Positions 1 to 8,626 of a DNA stretch of 61,951 nt are shown piece after piece (position 1 is the first letter of the stretch; every line of letters starts with the position of its first letter). The notes beneath the pieces were generated by a model. The model was not told the DNA's origin and searched no databases. It worked only from the letters and a program-made list of their open reading frames with translations. The translations under genes and the position numbers were made by a program. The stretch spans positions 1 through 61,951 of the forward strand of contig JAFGBU010000037.1 of assembly GCA_016932995.1 (NCBI GenBank), read 5' to 3'. Origin of the DNA: Desulfovibrionaceae bacterium (GTDB taxonomy: Bacteria > Desulfobacterota > Desulfovibrionia > Desulfovibrionales > Desulfovibrionaceae).

Positions 1-34
1 ATGTTTCAATCCACGCCCCCGCGCGGGGGGCGAC
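1..34 (-). CRISPR. Leader-proximal repeat of a type I-C CRISPR array
   Basis: Positions 34 to 3 (minus strand) hold a 32-nt repeat that starts GTCGCCCCCCGCGCGG and ends GTGGATTGAAAC, the standard type I-C repeat form with an internal GC palindrome and the ATTGAAAC 3' handle. Only this one repeat and two bases of the following spacer are inside the window; the array runs off the left edge. The repeat lies downstream of cas2 in the transcription direction of the cas operon, so this is the leader-end repeat and the missing spacer beside it should be the newest one. Confidence 0.93.
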
Positions 35-219
35 TGTAAAGCTTTTTTCCTTCGAGTTCCCAACACCTCCCAGTACCCTTTTTGCGAAACCCGCTTCCTC
101 TTATCGCTTCAAGGCCTGAAAAATCCGGCCTCCATTAAAAAATCAGGGCTTGCGGCTAGTTACCCGGCCCGCGAAACCCCCGCCCAAATGCCGTCCGCTC
201 CAGGTTCGCGCAACACCGC
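35..219 (-). promoter_or_regulatory. CRISPR leader between cas2 and the array
   Basis: This 185-bp non-coding stretch lies between the cas2 stop codon and the first repeat. It is clearly more AT-rich than its surroundings, with A/T runs near 47-55 and 137-145. Its position and composition fit a leader carrying the array promoter and the spacer-integration signals. I cannot point to a convincing -35/-10 pair, so only the leader assignment is made. Confidence 0.7.
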
Positions 220-513
220 TCACACAACAAGCGGACCCTCCGGGTCATAGCCCTTTTTAGCCCCAACATGCTCCACACGGCGCTTCCAATTCGCGCCCAA
301 AAAATAAAACCGCAAGCTGTCCTTCTCCTTGTCGGCCAACTCCACCAGACGATGCCGAAACGCCGCCCATTGCGCCGGGTCCACCAAGCACTCAAACACC
401 GAGTTCTGCACCCGCTGGCCTACGTTCTCACACGCCTTGGCCACGCGCCGGAGCCGCCGCCTGCCCTCGGCCGTCTCAACGTTCACGTCATAGCTCACCA
501 CCACCAGCACCAA
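220..513 (-). CDS. cas2: CRISPR-associated protein Cas2 (type I-C)
   Basis: Encodes 97 aa, the usual Cas2 length. The N-terminus MVLVVVSYDV shows the ferredoxin-like first strand with the conserved Asp at residue 9, and the C-terminal half contains the RFYFLG strand typical of the family. Cas2 dimers scaffold two Cas1 dimers in the spacer-integration complex. The start codon lies one base after the cas1 stop, so the two are certainly co-translated, and the leader and array follow directly. This is the last gene of the cas operon. Confidence 0.95.
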   Translation of the reverse strand: MVLVVVSYDVNVETAEGRRRLRRVAKACENVGQRVQNSVFECLVDPAQWAAFRHRLVELADKEKDSLRFYFLGANWKRRVEHVGAKKGYDPEGPLVV

Positions 514-514
514 A

Positions 515-1546
515 TCACCTCCAAAAAAACGGCGGATATCCGTCCAAATCGCCGCGCAGATGCCGCGCCAAAAGCATGGCCTGGGCGTGCGGCAGCAGCC
601 CCACAGACACGCGCTCCCCCAAAAACCGGTGCTCGATCTCCTCCTGCTTGCGCTTCTGGTAGGCCACCAGCACGTCCTTGCGCGTGGCGTCAGTCATGAC
701 CACGCCGCCGGACTCGCTTTGCCTAAAGCCCCGGCCCTCCACCTGCCGCCGGTTCACCAGCGACAACACGAGCCGGTCCGCAAGCACCGGCCGAAACTCC
801 TCCATCAGGTCCAGGGCCAACCCCTGCCGGCCCGGCCGGTCGCGGTGCAGATACCCCACCGCCGGATCCAGGCCCACCCCGGCCAAGGCCGAGGCCACAT
901 CGTGCATCACCAAGGTGTACACGAACGACAACAGCGCGTTCAGGTTGTCGAGCGGCGGCCTCCGGCTGCGCTCCCCAAAGAAGAACGCCGCCTTGTCCCC
1001 GACCACCAGGTGATCGAGCACCCCGAAGTAGACCCGCGCGGCGTCTCCCTCCAGGCCCCGGATCGTGTCCAGGGACAAGGAGGCGCGCAGGGCGTCGAGC
1101 ACGCCCCGCAGATGACCCGCCGCCCCCTCGACGGCCAAAGCGCCCGGCGCTTCCGGGTGATCCCGCAACGAACGCAAAAGCACGGTCCGGCAGTTGGACA
1201 CCTTGGCCGCGACCATTGCCTGGGCCACGGACGCCGAAAAGCCCGGGTCGTCGGCCCGGCGATACTGCTCCCGCCTGAGCAGCACGTTGCCGGACGCCGG
1301 GCCCTCGACCCGGGCCAGAAACCGGCCGTTCTCGGTGAGGAAGCTCACCCCCACCCCGGCCTCGGCGCAGGCCCCGAGCAGAAACGGGCTCGCCGAGACC
1401 TGCCCGAAGCAGACCAGCCCGCCCAGGGTGTGCAAGGGCACGCGCAGCCGCTCCTGCGCGTCCACGCGCACGGCCACGGTCGCGCCGTCCTTGGCCAGAT
1501 AGGAGCCCTGGGTGGTCACGTAAAGCGTGTTCAAGAGCCGCTTCAT
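515..1546 (-). CDS. cas1: CRISPR integrase Cas1 (type I-C)
   Basis: Encodes 343 aa, matching type I-C Cas1. The metal-binding triad characteristic of the family is visible: Glu166 in GLEGDAARVYF, His234 in GYLHRDRPGRQG and Asp246 in LALDLMEEFRP. Cas1 is the metal-dependent integrase that joins protospacers to the leader end of the array. The ATG overlaps the cas4 stop by four bases (ATGA), and cas2 follows after one base, so cas4-cas1-cas2 form a coupled adaptation module. It appears intact and its catalytic residues are in place. Confidence 0.96.
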   Translation of the reverse strand: MKRLLNTLYVTTQGSYLAKDGATVAVRVDAQERLRVPLHTLGGLVCFGQVSASPFLLGACAEAGVGVSFLTENGRFLARVEGPASGNVLLRREQYRRADDPGFSASVAQAMVAAKVSNCRTVLLRSLRDHPEAPGALAVEGAAGHLRGVLDALRASLSLDTIRGLEGDAARVYFGVLDHLVVGDKAAFFFGERSRRPPLDNLNALLSFVYTLVMHDVASALAGVGLDPAVGYLHRDRPGRQGLALDLMEEFRPVLADRLVLSLVNRRQVEGRGFRQSESGGVVMTDATRKDVLVAYQKRKQEEIEHRFLGERVSVGLLPHAQAMLLARHLRGDLDGYPPFFWR

Positions 1547-2232
1547 GCCGATTCAAGCTCCCTGGCCAGGTATCGCCTGGCCGATCTGCCCCGGCCGCAG
1601 GTCCGGGGCAGGCAGAGGTCCTTGAGCGAGCAGGACTCGCATTTCTTGGAGGCCTCGGCCGCCGGGGTCCGGCCCGCGGCCACGAGCTCGTGCAGGCGAC
1701 GCGCCGCATCCTCGGTCTGTTGCCGCAGCCCGGGAGTGAACAGGACCTCGGAACGCCTTCGCGTCTTTCCGTAAAACAGGGCCCCGGCCGGAACGTGGAC
1801 CCCCAGCATCTCCTCCAGGCACAGGGCCTGGGCGCAGAGCTGGACCTCGTAGCCCTGCTCGCGCCTGAGCCGGCCGCGCTTATACTCGATCGGGAAAGAC
1901 GTCCAAAGGCCGTGGGCCCCGGGCAACTCGACGCCCACAGCCAAGCCGCTCGGTGGAGAGCGCGACCCTCCTGGCCGCTGGAACTCGACCACGTCCGCGA
2001 TCCCGCTCAAGCCTAGCCGCAAGGACCGCAGTCGAAGGCCCCGGGCCACACGCACCTCGCCCACGATTTCCGAGGCCCCGCCGGAATCCGCCTTGGCGTG
2101 GAGTTGCGCCCCTTCTATGGTCGCCAGATTATCAGCCCACAGCTGCTCAAGGTAAATCAGCGCCGCGCGCCGCGGGCAAAAGAGCAGGTGCTGAAGGGCT
2201 GAAAGCGGCAAAAGGTCGTCTTCCGGGTACAT
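1543..2232 (-). CDS. cas4: CRISPR-associated exonuclease Cas4
   Basis: Encodes 229 aa with an N-terminal Cys19 in LLFCPRRAAL and a C-terminal cysteine group at residues 198, 201, 207 and 212 (CESC...LC...TC); one N-terminal and three C-terminal cysteines normally hold the Cas4 4Fe-4S cluster. The central part has the PD-(D/E)xK-type IEYKRGR segment. In type I-C systems Cas4 works with Cas1-Cas2 to trim prespacers and select those next to a correct PAM. It lies 49 bp after cas7 and overlaps cas1 by four bases. The start was chosen because it gives the usual family N-terminus. Confidence 0.95.
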   Translation of the reverse strand: MYPEDDLLPLSALQHLLFCPRRAALIYLEQLWADNLATIEGAQLHAKADSGGASEIVGEVRVARGLRLRSLRLGLSGIADVVEFQRPGGSRSPPSGLAVGVELPGAHGLWTSFPIEYKRGRLRREQGYEVQLCAQALCLEEMLGVHVPAGALFYGKTRRRSEVLFTPGLRQQTEDAARRLHELVAAGRTPAAEASKKCESCSLKDLCLPRTCGRGRSARRYLARELESA

Positions 2233-2281
2233 GGCCCCTCCACGAAAGGCTTGGCTTGTGCTCGTTCATGATTTCATGCGC

Positions 2282-3274
2282 TCATTGGCCGAGGTGCTTC
2301 TGCAACAGGCGCACGCCCGGGAGCAGCCGGTCCTCGTGCACAATCACAGCGTAATCAGAAAACGCCCGGGGGGCGCCGGCGATGCCGTCCTTTCGGCCGA
2401 TCTCCACGATACAGCCGGGCAGGGGCCGCTGTTCCGTGCCGAAGTCGAGCAAACGGTGCGCCGGAGCGCAGCCCAGCATGGCCTGGCGCACCCGTTGGGC
2501 AGCGTCACTGTCCGTGCCCTCGTGCTTGAACACGAACAGCCCCCTGCAGGACATCATGCCCTTGCTGGCAGAGCGGTCGTGGTCGTACATATGAAGCAGC
2601 GCCTCCCAGAGATTGCCCAGGTCCGCGTCGGAGAAACCGGTCCCCTTGGCCAGGTTCGCGCTAACGAATCCCTTGGCCACATACAGGCCGTATGGGATGA
2701 GCGCCTTGCGGCCCATGGTACGCAGCTTGTCTTCCTCCTGCTCCCCCTCCCATTTCTCATAGTCGGCCATACTCGTCGCACCAGTGACCTTTTCCGCCAC
2801 TGCCATGCGGGTGATAGAGGGCTCCAGCGAGAGTATCGGGTCGACGGACCGGGCGAACGCGATCTGCACCGGGCCACGCACCTGTCCGGCGTTGGCTCCG
2901 GTGCTCATCACCGCCCCGAAGGTCCGCACGTCGAAAAAGGTAGCGCACATCCAGTCGCGAGCCTGCGTGACTTGGCCGCGGTTGGCCCCGCCCTCTGGCC
3001 TGCCGCCCGTCTCCTCATGGGCTTTGGTGATGTACTTATTGAGATTGGTGGCGTGTTGCACGTATATGGCGTTGGGAGCTGCCGTCTTGATGTCGACGCC
3101 GAATTTGGCTTGGATGTAGTTGCGCACCCGCCGTTTCATGGCCACATCGGAGACCAGGCCGTGCATGTCCTCGGGATCGATGCGCGGGCTGTTGCCGGCG
3201 TCCGGATCGCCGTTGGGATTGCCGTTTTCACAATCGAACAGATAAAGAAACTCATAGCGATTCTGAATGCTCAT
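2282..3274 (-). CDS. cas7c: Cascade backbone protein Cas7c (Csd2)
   Basis: Encodes 330 aa. The start [28 protein letters not shown]... carries the NGNPNGDPD signature (residues 17-25) of the Csd2/Cas7 family. Multiple copies of Cas7c form the crRNA-binding filament of the type I-C surveillance complex. The open frame extends far upstream inside cas8c, but the true ATG at 3274 overlaps the cas8c TAA by one base (TAATG), so translational coupling is expected. A 49-bp gap with no clear hairpin separates it from cas4. Confidence 0.95.
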   Translation of the reverse strand: MSIQNRYEFLYLFDCENGNPNGDPDAGNSPRIDPEDMHGLVSDVAMKRRVRNYIQAKFGVDIKTAAPNAIYVQHATNLNKYITKAHEETGGRPEGGANRGQVTQARDWMCATFFDVRTFGAVMSTGANAGQVRGPVQIAFARSVDPILSLEPSITRMAVAEKVTGATSMADYEKWEGEQEEDKLRTMGRKALIPYGLYVAKGFVSANLAKGTGFSDADLGNLWEALLHMYDHDRSASKGMMSCRGLFVFKHEGTDSDAAQRVRQAMLGCAPAHRLLDFGTEQRPLPGCIVEIGRKDGIAGAPRAFSDYAVIVHEDRLLPGVRLLQKHLGQ

Positions 3275-3681
3275 TATGCCTCTCCTTCGATGCTTTCGGT
3301 TGTGGTCGTGGCCCCGGCTTCGCCCTTCTTTCCGGCACGATTGGCGGCGATCTGTTGGTAGTAGCCCAGGGCGAAGAGCCCCTGGCCTTCCATGTCGAGG
3401 GTGCGGGGGAAACGGTCCTGGATGCGGCCCATAATCTCGGCGATCTGGTCCTCGAACCAGAAGGCCAGGCCTCCCTCCAGCTTGTTCAGGTGGTTCTTGG
3501 CATTGGCCACGAGACGGCCCAGGGTGAGCCCGGGGGTCTGGCTGGCCGCCACATAGTAGCGCTGCACCACGCCAGCGCCCACATCTCCCAGCGCGGCCCG
3601 TTGCAGTCCAGCGAGCATGGCCAGAAGCCGTCCGCACTGATAAGCGGATTCCGGGTGTTCCTTGTTCAGGTAGGCACTCAT
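3274..3681 (-). CDS. cas11c: Cas11c small subunit, internal in-frame product of cas8c
   Basis: An ATG at codon 457 of cas8c (position 3681) is preceded by AAAAGGAGGG with nine bases of spacing, a near-perfect Shine-Dalgarno sequence inside coding DNA. Starting here gives a 135-aa protein beginning [15 protein letters not shown] and sharing the cas8c stop. Type I-C systems, first shown for Desulfovibrio vulgaris, make the small subunit Cas11c from an internal start in the 3' part of cas8c. Position, size and ribosome-binding site all agree. Cas11 lines the Cascade belly and supports R-loop formation. The frame was checked: it lies 1368 bases from the cas8c start. Confidence 0.85.
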   Translation of the reverse strand: MSAYLNKEHPESAYQCGRLLAMLAGLQRAALGDVGAGVVQRYYVAASQTPGLTLGRLVANAKNHLNKLEGGLAFWFEDQIAEIMGRIQDRFPRTLDMEGQGLFALGYYQQIAANRAGKKGEAGATTTTESIEGEA

Positions 3682-5049
3682 ACCGTGATTCCCTCCTTTT
3701 CGGATGTAATACGCCTTGATGAGCCCCATGCGGGCATGGTTGAACGATTCGTCGTCCAGCAGGTCCGAGCGGAAGCGGGACAGGGCCTGGGCCACGAACG
3801 GCAAGGGAATGGGCAGACCGGCCAGAGCCACGCGCCACAGGTTGGCCGACGTGGAAGCGGGGAGGTCCTTCAACTCCCGCGCAAGAGCCCCGCAGACCGC
3901 CATGAACTTGGGTTCGCGCGCGAGCCCGTCACCTTTCCTGGCCACGATTTCCAGGTCCGAGAACCATTGATGGATCCGCGTCACCAAGTCTTCGAAAGGG
4001 CCCTCCATCCAGTCGCGCACCATGACCCGGCCCGAGGCCCCGGAGAGCGTCATGGCATAGTAACGATTCTGCGGCGGAACCGGCCTCTTCCCGCTGCGCA
4101 AGGACTCCAGTATCTCCCGCGCCGTGAGCCACGCCGCCGCCTCGGTCCGTTCCGGCGGCTCGGCAAGAAACGCCAGCGGATCGTCCTCGACCGGAACGGG
4201 TTCCTTGAACCAGTGGACCACGAGTGCGCCCGCCAGCTTGCGCGAGTGGTTCTTGACGAGATGCTTGAGTGCTTCCACGTACTTGCTGACGGCCTTGTCG
4301 TTCATGGCCGCGTTACTGGATTGCTCAAGCCCGTAGGAACAGAAGGCGTCCTTGTCGAACCCGACCATGACGTCTCCGGTTCCCAGGCCGCCGACCCCGG
4401 ACAGGCCGGTTATTTTCCCGTGGGTCGGCAGGGGGGTTGTTCGCTCACCGGTCAGAAAGCAGATCATGCCACCATCGCCCGGAGCGGGTTTGCCTTTGCC
4501 CCTTGTGGACTTTGCCGCAGATGCACCCTGACCCAGGTCCGCCTCGCGCCAGGCGCGCCACCAGCCCTGAACCTCCGCTTGCGTAAGCGGGTCTGCCCCG
4601 GCGATGCGCCAACGCATCCAATCCGTGGGCTTGGCACTGGCCTGGCCCAGCCTCTCGCGCAGGGCCGCGAGCTGCCCCTCATCGGCCAGGAATACCTTCA
4701 GTGGCGAAAGCGGCTGAACCTTGGAGGCTGCCTGCTCCACCATGTCCCTGAAGAATGAGTGCTTTTTTTCGAATCCGGCCACCCTTTCGGGCTTTTCATT
4801 GGATTTCCAGAAGAGCGCCACGGTTTGCAGCGTCTCCACCAGGAAGTGGGCGCGGCCCCCGGCCACCATGCCGTGCATGTCCGGGCACCTTGGAGTTTGT
4901 TCCCCTCTGCCGTCCTCGCCACCCAGGGGCAGCACGTTGACGAACTCGCCCGCAGCCGAGATTTCCACCAGCCAGCGCACGGTGCGCGTGGTGAAGCCCG
5001 GCTCGGAGTCGAGTTCTTTTTCCGCATAGGCCACGAGTTCGTGCAGCAT
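3274..5049 (-). CDS. cas8c: Cascade large subunit Cas8c (Csd1)
   Basis: Encodes 591 aa, the usual Csd1 size. The start [19 protein letters not shown] and the C-terminal helical region ([18 protein letters not shown], ending near [16 protein letters not shown]) are family hallmarks. Cas8c is the large Cascade subunit that recognises the PAM and helps recruit Cas3. The ATG overlaps the cas5c stop by one base (TGATG) and its own TAA overlaps the cas7c ATG. Its last 135 codons also encode Cas11c from an internal start. No frame disruption is seen. Confidence 0.95.
   Translation of the reverse strand: MLHELVAYAEKELDSEPGFTTRTVRWLVEISAAGEFVNVLPLGGEDGRGEQTPRCPDMHGMVAGGRAHFLVETLQTVALFWKSNEKPERVAGFEKKHSFFRDMVEQAASKVQPLSPLKVFLADEGQLAALRERLGQASAKPTDWMRWRIAGADPLTQAEVQGWWRAWREADLGQGASAAKSTRGKGKPAPGDGGMICFLTGERTTPLPTHGKITGLSGVGGLGTGDVMVGFDKDAFCSYGLEQSSNAAMNDKAVSKYVEALKHLVKNHSRKLAGALVVHWFKEPVPVEDDPLAFLAEPPERTEAAAWLTAREILESLRSGKRPVPPQNRYYAMTLSGASGRVMVRDWMEGPFEDLVTRIHQWFSDLEIVARKGDGLAREPKFMAVCGALARELKDLPASTSANLWRVALAGLPIPLPFVAQALSRFRSDLLDDESFNHARMGLIKAYYIRKGGNHGMSAYLNKEHPESAYQCGRLLAMLAGLQRAALGDVGAGVVQRYYVAASQTPGLTLGRLVANAKNHLNKLEGGLAFWFEDQIAEIMGRIQDRFPRTLDMEGQGLFALGYYQQIAANRAGKKGEAGATTTTESIEGEA
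3691..3700 (-). promoter_or_regulatory. Internal ribosome-binding site for Cas11c
   Basis: The minus-strand sequence AAAAGGAGGG, followed by nine bases and then ATG at 3681, sits inside codons of cas8c that read RKGG. It is a stronger Shine-Dalgarno match than those I see at the cas operon start codons, which argues that it is selected for internal initiation. Confidence 0.8.
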
Positions 5050-5807
5050 CAGGTCCGCCCCCTTTCCGGCTTGCGCACGGCGTCGCTCGCAAAGGGCGGA
5101 ACCTCCAGCACGCCCTGTTTCACCACGGCCTCGAAAAGCGAGATGAAGGGCGTATCGTCCCGCACGCTCTCCCTGCGCAGATCGAACACATCATAAAGCA
5201 TCCAGCCGAGGCGCTGGTCCAGGGGCGCGCGGGGTTTTCCCGCCGCGCCCGGCTCGACGTACTCAAAGAAGGCCGGGAACTCGCTGCAGCCGAAGAAAGG
5301 CTGCTGAAAGCACTTGCCGTGCCTGGCCCGGCGCTCGAATTGGGCGTCGAACTTCGCCGCATTGCGGGCGAATTGCGGCTTGGGCTCCACGTGGGCGGTA
5401 ATGCGGTAGCGCACGTTCTTGAGGGCCATGGTCTGGCGCTGGGTGCGGCCTTTCTGGTCCGTGCCCAGAGAATCCTTTCCTCCATCGGCCCAGAGGGGCT
5501 CCGGCTCGCTACGCCCGGCGATCCAGGCGTTGATGGTCCGGTCGGATGGGGCCTTGTCCTTGACCTCGTTGCGCCGCAAAGCAATGTAGCGCGGCATCTC
5601 CAGAACCTCGATGCGCTCCACCTGCCAGTGGAAATAGGGTTTCATGGCCCCGCCCTCGCGCAGGCCGTCCCAGTAAATGGCATCGAAGATGCCCCGGGCT
5701 GCGGAGGGTGTAATGACCGGATAGCTGAAGCGTTCCACCTTGTTCTCCGGCCTGCTGAAACAGGCCAGATCACCCCAGACTTCCAATGTGTGGGATCGTC
5801 TGCTCAC
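5049..5807 (-). CDS. cas5c: crRNA-processing endonuclease Cas5c (Cas5d)
   Basis: Encodes 252 aa. The N-terminal strand LEVWGDLACFSRPENKVER and the segment SYPVITPSAARGIFDAIYW are typical of Cas5d. Type I-C lacks Cas6; Cas5c cleaves the repeat hairpin and stays on the 5' handle. Tyr45 in DAIYWD sits where the catalytic tyrosine of characterised Cas5d enzymes lies; I did not map the other catalytic residues. It starts 15 bp after cas3 and is coupled to cas8c through a TGATG overlap. Confidence 0.94.
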   Translation of the reverse strand: MSRRSHTLEVWGDLACFSRPENKVERFSYPVITPSAARGIFDAIYWDGLREGGAMKPYFHWQVERIEVLEMPRYIALRRNEVKDKAPSDRTINAWIAGRSEPEPLWADGGKDSLGTDQKGRTQRQTMALKNVRYRITAHVEPKPQFARNAAKFDAQFERRARHGKCFQQPFFGCSEFPAFFEYVEPGAAGKPRAPLDQRLGWMLYDVFDLRRESVRDDTPFISLFEAVVKQGVLEVPPFASDAVRKPERGRT

Positions 5808-5822
5808 ATGCCGCCTCCTTGG

Positions 5823-8156
5823 TTAGCCGATTAAAATCTGTTGGGACTGCGGTAGGCGAAGCCCCATGACTTCGTCGTAGCCGTTCCCGTTGCGGTCTTC
5901 AAAGATGTACCATTCATCGGACGTTCCTTTTCCGTGCCGAAGCTTGGCCGGAATGAGCGCCTCCCAGGCCGGGGTGCCGACTTGAGGGCGATAGACGCTC
6001 ACCGCCAGACCCTGTGCCCGCCGTATCCATTTTGCCCCAATGCCCTGGCCCAAGGCCTCGTCGCGCAGTTCTTGGAACTGGCCCAGGCGTGGAAAATAGG
6101 GCACAAGCACCTGGATGGCCGCCTTCTCGATCAGCCGGTACAGTTTGGCCACCTGGACAAAGTCCACGCCATCTATCGCCGCTTGAAAGTCCGGGTTCTG
6201 GCCTTCCGGCTTGCCCACGTCGTAAAGTCGGCGATAGTACTCGCGGAATACCTCGGGATTGTGCAGGTCAAGTCCCGCGCTACCGCCCTCCACGAGTAGG
6301 GACCGGGTCACTTCCGTTGCCTGAAAATAGGCGTGGGTCGGATAACGCTTGCGCCACGTCCCCTCCACGTCAGGCTCGAACACCCGCACCTGGCCCGGCC
6401 TCAAATTCCCGGCGGCATCCCTGAGCCCGCCCTCGCGGTTGCAGCGGCCTGCAGCCTGGGCAATGGCGTCCAGCGGGGCCAGGGCGCGGAAAACTGCCGG
6501 GAAGTCCACATCCACCCCTGCCTCCACACACTGCGTGGACACCAGACGGCAAGGCCGGCCGCTTTCCAGCCTGGCCCGGACCGTTTCGAGAACGGCCCGC
6601 CGATGCAACGGGCAGAGGTTGGTGGAGAGGTGCAAAGGCGCATCGAATTCACCGGCGTCACGCTGCAGGACCGCCGTCACCTCCTCGGCATGGCGTTTGA
6701 GGTTTAAAACGCACAACGCCTGTTCCTCGCCGCAGACCTCGTCCGCCAAGACTGACAGTGACGTCGTCTCGCCTGGGCTGGGCCAGATGATCTCGTAGCG
6801 CTTGAGGGCCGCATAGAGTCCGACATGCCCGGGAGTTGCGTCCGTGGGCTGCCAACCCAAGGCCCATTTCTTTCGCATGGCCCCGTCGAGGACATCGAAG
6901 GCCGGCTGTGTCGCAGTGGCGAATACAATGCTGGAACGATAGCCTTGAACAAGATGAGAAAGCGCCGCCAGGGTCGGCACGACGAGACCTTGGGGTAGGG
7001 TTTGGGCCTCGTCGAACAAAATTACCGCCCGCATCAGGTTGTGCAGCTTGCGGCAGGCCGAGGGACGGTTGGAAAAGAGAGATTCCAACAACTGCACGTT
7101 GGTGGTGATGACGACGGGCGCGTCCCAATTCTCGGCCAACAGGCGACGGCCGCGCTCCACTTCGCTCCCAGCCTCGCTTGCGGCCTCCTCAATGCCCAGC
7201 CCGGCCAGGCTGTGGTGCTCCAGCACGTAGTGCTCGGGGAAACCTTTGAAGACCGCCCGATAGATTTCCGCTGTCTGCTCAATGATGGACAGAAAGGGCA
7301 CGGCGAGCACGATGCGTTCGAGCCCGTTGCGGGCGGCGTGCTCCAGGGCGAACTTGAGCATGGCCAAGGTCTTGCCGCTGCCCGTGGGGGCGGTCAGGGT
7401 GAACAAACCGGGTGATGCCAGGGAGGATGAAACGCACATCCTCCAAAGACGTTCGCGCGCGTCCAAAACCGCGTTGTCCGCGCTCCTGCGCGCGCGAACC
7501 TTGTCCATAAACCGATCCAGGGCGCTCAGAGCCGCCGGCGCATCCAGGGGCGGACCGGACTCGCGGAACCGTTTGCCGTTTTCGCCCCCCTCGAAATGGG
7601 CCTCGGTGTCCAGAAAATCGGCATCCACCAAACAAGAAAAAAGCATCCGCACGTTCAGCATGTCTGGAAGCGGTGTCTGAAACAGCTTTTTAGGGGAGAC
7701 GATCATCTCCACTGGGTGCGGCAAGTCCAGGCGGTCGGATGCGGCGCGCTTTTGAATACGGCCCATGTCCGTATCCGTGAGGCGCAGCCCCAAGGGGTGG
7801 TGTTCTTGGAGCCAAGCGGGATTCAACCTGCCAAGGGGCTCCTTGAGGCCTTGTTGCAGACCTATGTGGTGTCCCTGGATGGCCAAGGCCGCGGCCACGG
7901 CTTGACGCTGGGTCAACACGACCCAGGCCCCGGGAGACCAGTGGTCGAGGCCGCGTTCCTGACCGCGCAGCCGGCTCTGGAACAGTTCCGGATACTTGCC
8001 CAGGTCATGCGCCATGCCTGCCAGGAGAGCCTCCCCGGCCCAAGATACAGGTCCCGCAAATGCTTGGGCTAGGTGTGCAACCCCCTCTAAATGTTCACGC
8101 AAAGGATGCCAATCCCCCGCGAGATTGCCACTGTGGGCAAAAAACGTGTCTCCCAT
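5823..8156 (-). CDS. cas3: CRISPR nuclease-helicase Cas3 (HD plus SF2 helicase)
   Basis: Encodes 777 aa with an N-terminal HD nuclease domain (His22 in EHLEGV, His50-Asp51 in AHDLGKY, GHH at 95-97, Asp near 178-180) fused to a superfamily 2 helicase: Walker A APTGSGKT at 256-263, DEAQ at 382-385, an ATATQP motif III, and a motif VI-like QAAGRCNREG. Cas3 is recruited to the Cascade R-loop and degrades the non-target strand. It is the first gene of the operon, with GGAAGAG before the ATG. All motifs are present, so it should be active. A remnant of another cas3 start lies just upstream. Confidence 0.96.
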   Translation of the reverse strand: MGDTFFAHSGNLAGDWHPLREHLEGVAHLAQAFAGPVSWAGEALLAGMAHDLGKYPELFQSRLRGQERGLDHWSPGAWVVLTQRQAVAAALAIQGHHIGLQQGLKEPLGRLNPAWLQEHHPLGLRLTDTDMGRIQKRAASDRLDLPHPVEMIVSPKKLFQTPLPDMLNVRMLFSCLVDADFLDTEAHFEGGENGKRFRESGPPLDAPAALSALDRFMDKVRARRSADNAVLDARERLWRMCVSSSLASPGLFTLTAPTGSGKTLAMLKFALEHAARNGLERIVLAVPFLSIIEQTAEIYRAVFKGFPEHYVLEHHSLAGLGIEEAASEAGSEVERGRRLLAENWDAPVVITTNVQLLESLFSNRPSACRKLHNLMRAVILFDEAQTLPQGLVVPTLAALSHLVQGYRSSIVFATATQPAFDVLDGAMRKKWALGWQPTDATPGHVGLYAALKRYEIIWPSPGETTSLSVLADEVCGEEQALCVLNLKRHAEEVTAVLQRDAGEFDAPLHLSTNLCPLHRRAVLETVRARLESGRPCRLVSTQCVEAGVDVDFPAVFRALAPLDAIAQAAGRCNREGGLRDAAGNLRPGQVRVFEPDVEGTWRKRYPTHAYFQATEVTRSLLVEGGSAGLDLHNPEVFREYYRRLYDVGKPEGQNPDFQAAIDGVDFVQVAKLYRLIEKAAIQVLVPYFPRLGQFQELRDEALGQGIGAKWIRRAQGLAVSVYRPQVGTPAWEALIPAKLRHGKGTSDEWYIFEDRNGNGYDEVMGLRLPQSQQILIG

Positions 8157-8191
8157 CTTCTCTTCCTTGAGTAGCCCTGTTTCGAGGGGTT

Positions 8192-8308
8192 AGCAATCCG
8201 CCCCCAGTCCCCGGCCCCGAACGCCGCGGCGAATTCGGCCCCACGGGCCGCGACCCCGGACAAATGCCCCTCAAGCGCCTGCCCCGGCCGGGCGAGAAAT
8301 CCGCTCAT
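8192..8308 (-). pseudogene. Remnant of the 5' end of a second cas3 gene
   Basis: An ATG at 8308 opens 39 codons that resemble the start of a Cas3 HD domain: a conserved His15 in LEGHLSGVAARGAEFA followed by AAFGAGDWGRIA. In intact Cas3 proteins this segment is followed by a LxHDLGKY motif; here the resemblance stops at about 8192 and the frame runs into the real cas3 start. The text differs from the intact Cas3 N-terminus next to it, so it is not a simple tandem duplication. I infer a scar left when one cas3 (or cas operon) replaced another. The match is by recognition, not by a computed alignment. Confidence 0.6.
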
Positions 8309-8581
8309 GCCGCGCCTCCGCGCCAAACCCGGCGCCCCAGTCATCGTTCACGCCAAAAGACAATCGACCACCTTCCCCGTCATATCTACAAACCTAAAAA
8401 GCTTTTCTTGTAAAGCCCGGTCACAAGCTACCGCAATGGCCTGCCAGAACCCTCCAGACACGTGCTCCGGGAACCGGAACTATCCGCTTTGTCCATTGTT
8501 GCGATAGAATATGTCGATGAGCCGGCCAAAAAGGCCAGCAACGGGAAGGGGACTTTTTCAAAAACCCGGCGAACGGGCGGC
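8309..8581. other. Non-coding interval between the cas operon and tRNA-Phe
   Basis: No convincing gene is present. The middle (about 8380-8430) is AT-rich and on the minus strand contains TTTACA near 8420 and TAGATA near 8390, a possible but poorly spaced promoter for the cas operon. Positions 8556-8565 read GGACTTTTTC, matching one arm of the last hairpin of the repeat at 47786-47924, perhaps a decayed copy. I see no integrase gene and no direct repeat of the tRNA 3' end. Confidence 0.4.
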
Positions 8582-8616
8582 AAAAAAACGGGCCTGCGAC
8601 GTATTGCGCAGGCCCG
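8582..8616 (-). terminator. Rho-independent terminator of tRNA-Phe
   Basis: A perfect 10-bp stem (8589-8598 with 8607-8616, CGGGCCTGCG and its complement) encloses an 8-nt loop and is followed on the minus strand by seven T residues (8588-8582). It begins eleven bases past the CCA end of the tRNA. Confidence 0.92.
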
Positions 8617-8626
8617 CTTCGTTTCC

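Noticed and set aside
8087-8344. An 85-aa gene spanning the cas3 start
   Set aside because: Only the first 39 codons after 8308 make sense, as a cas3 remnant; the rest reads cas3 and its leader out of frame.
8157-8626. Attachment site or integrase remnant between cas3 and tRNA-Phe
   Set aside because: No direct repeat of the tRNA 3' end and no recombinase fragment could be found in this interval.
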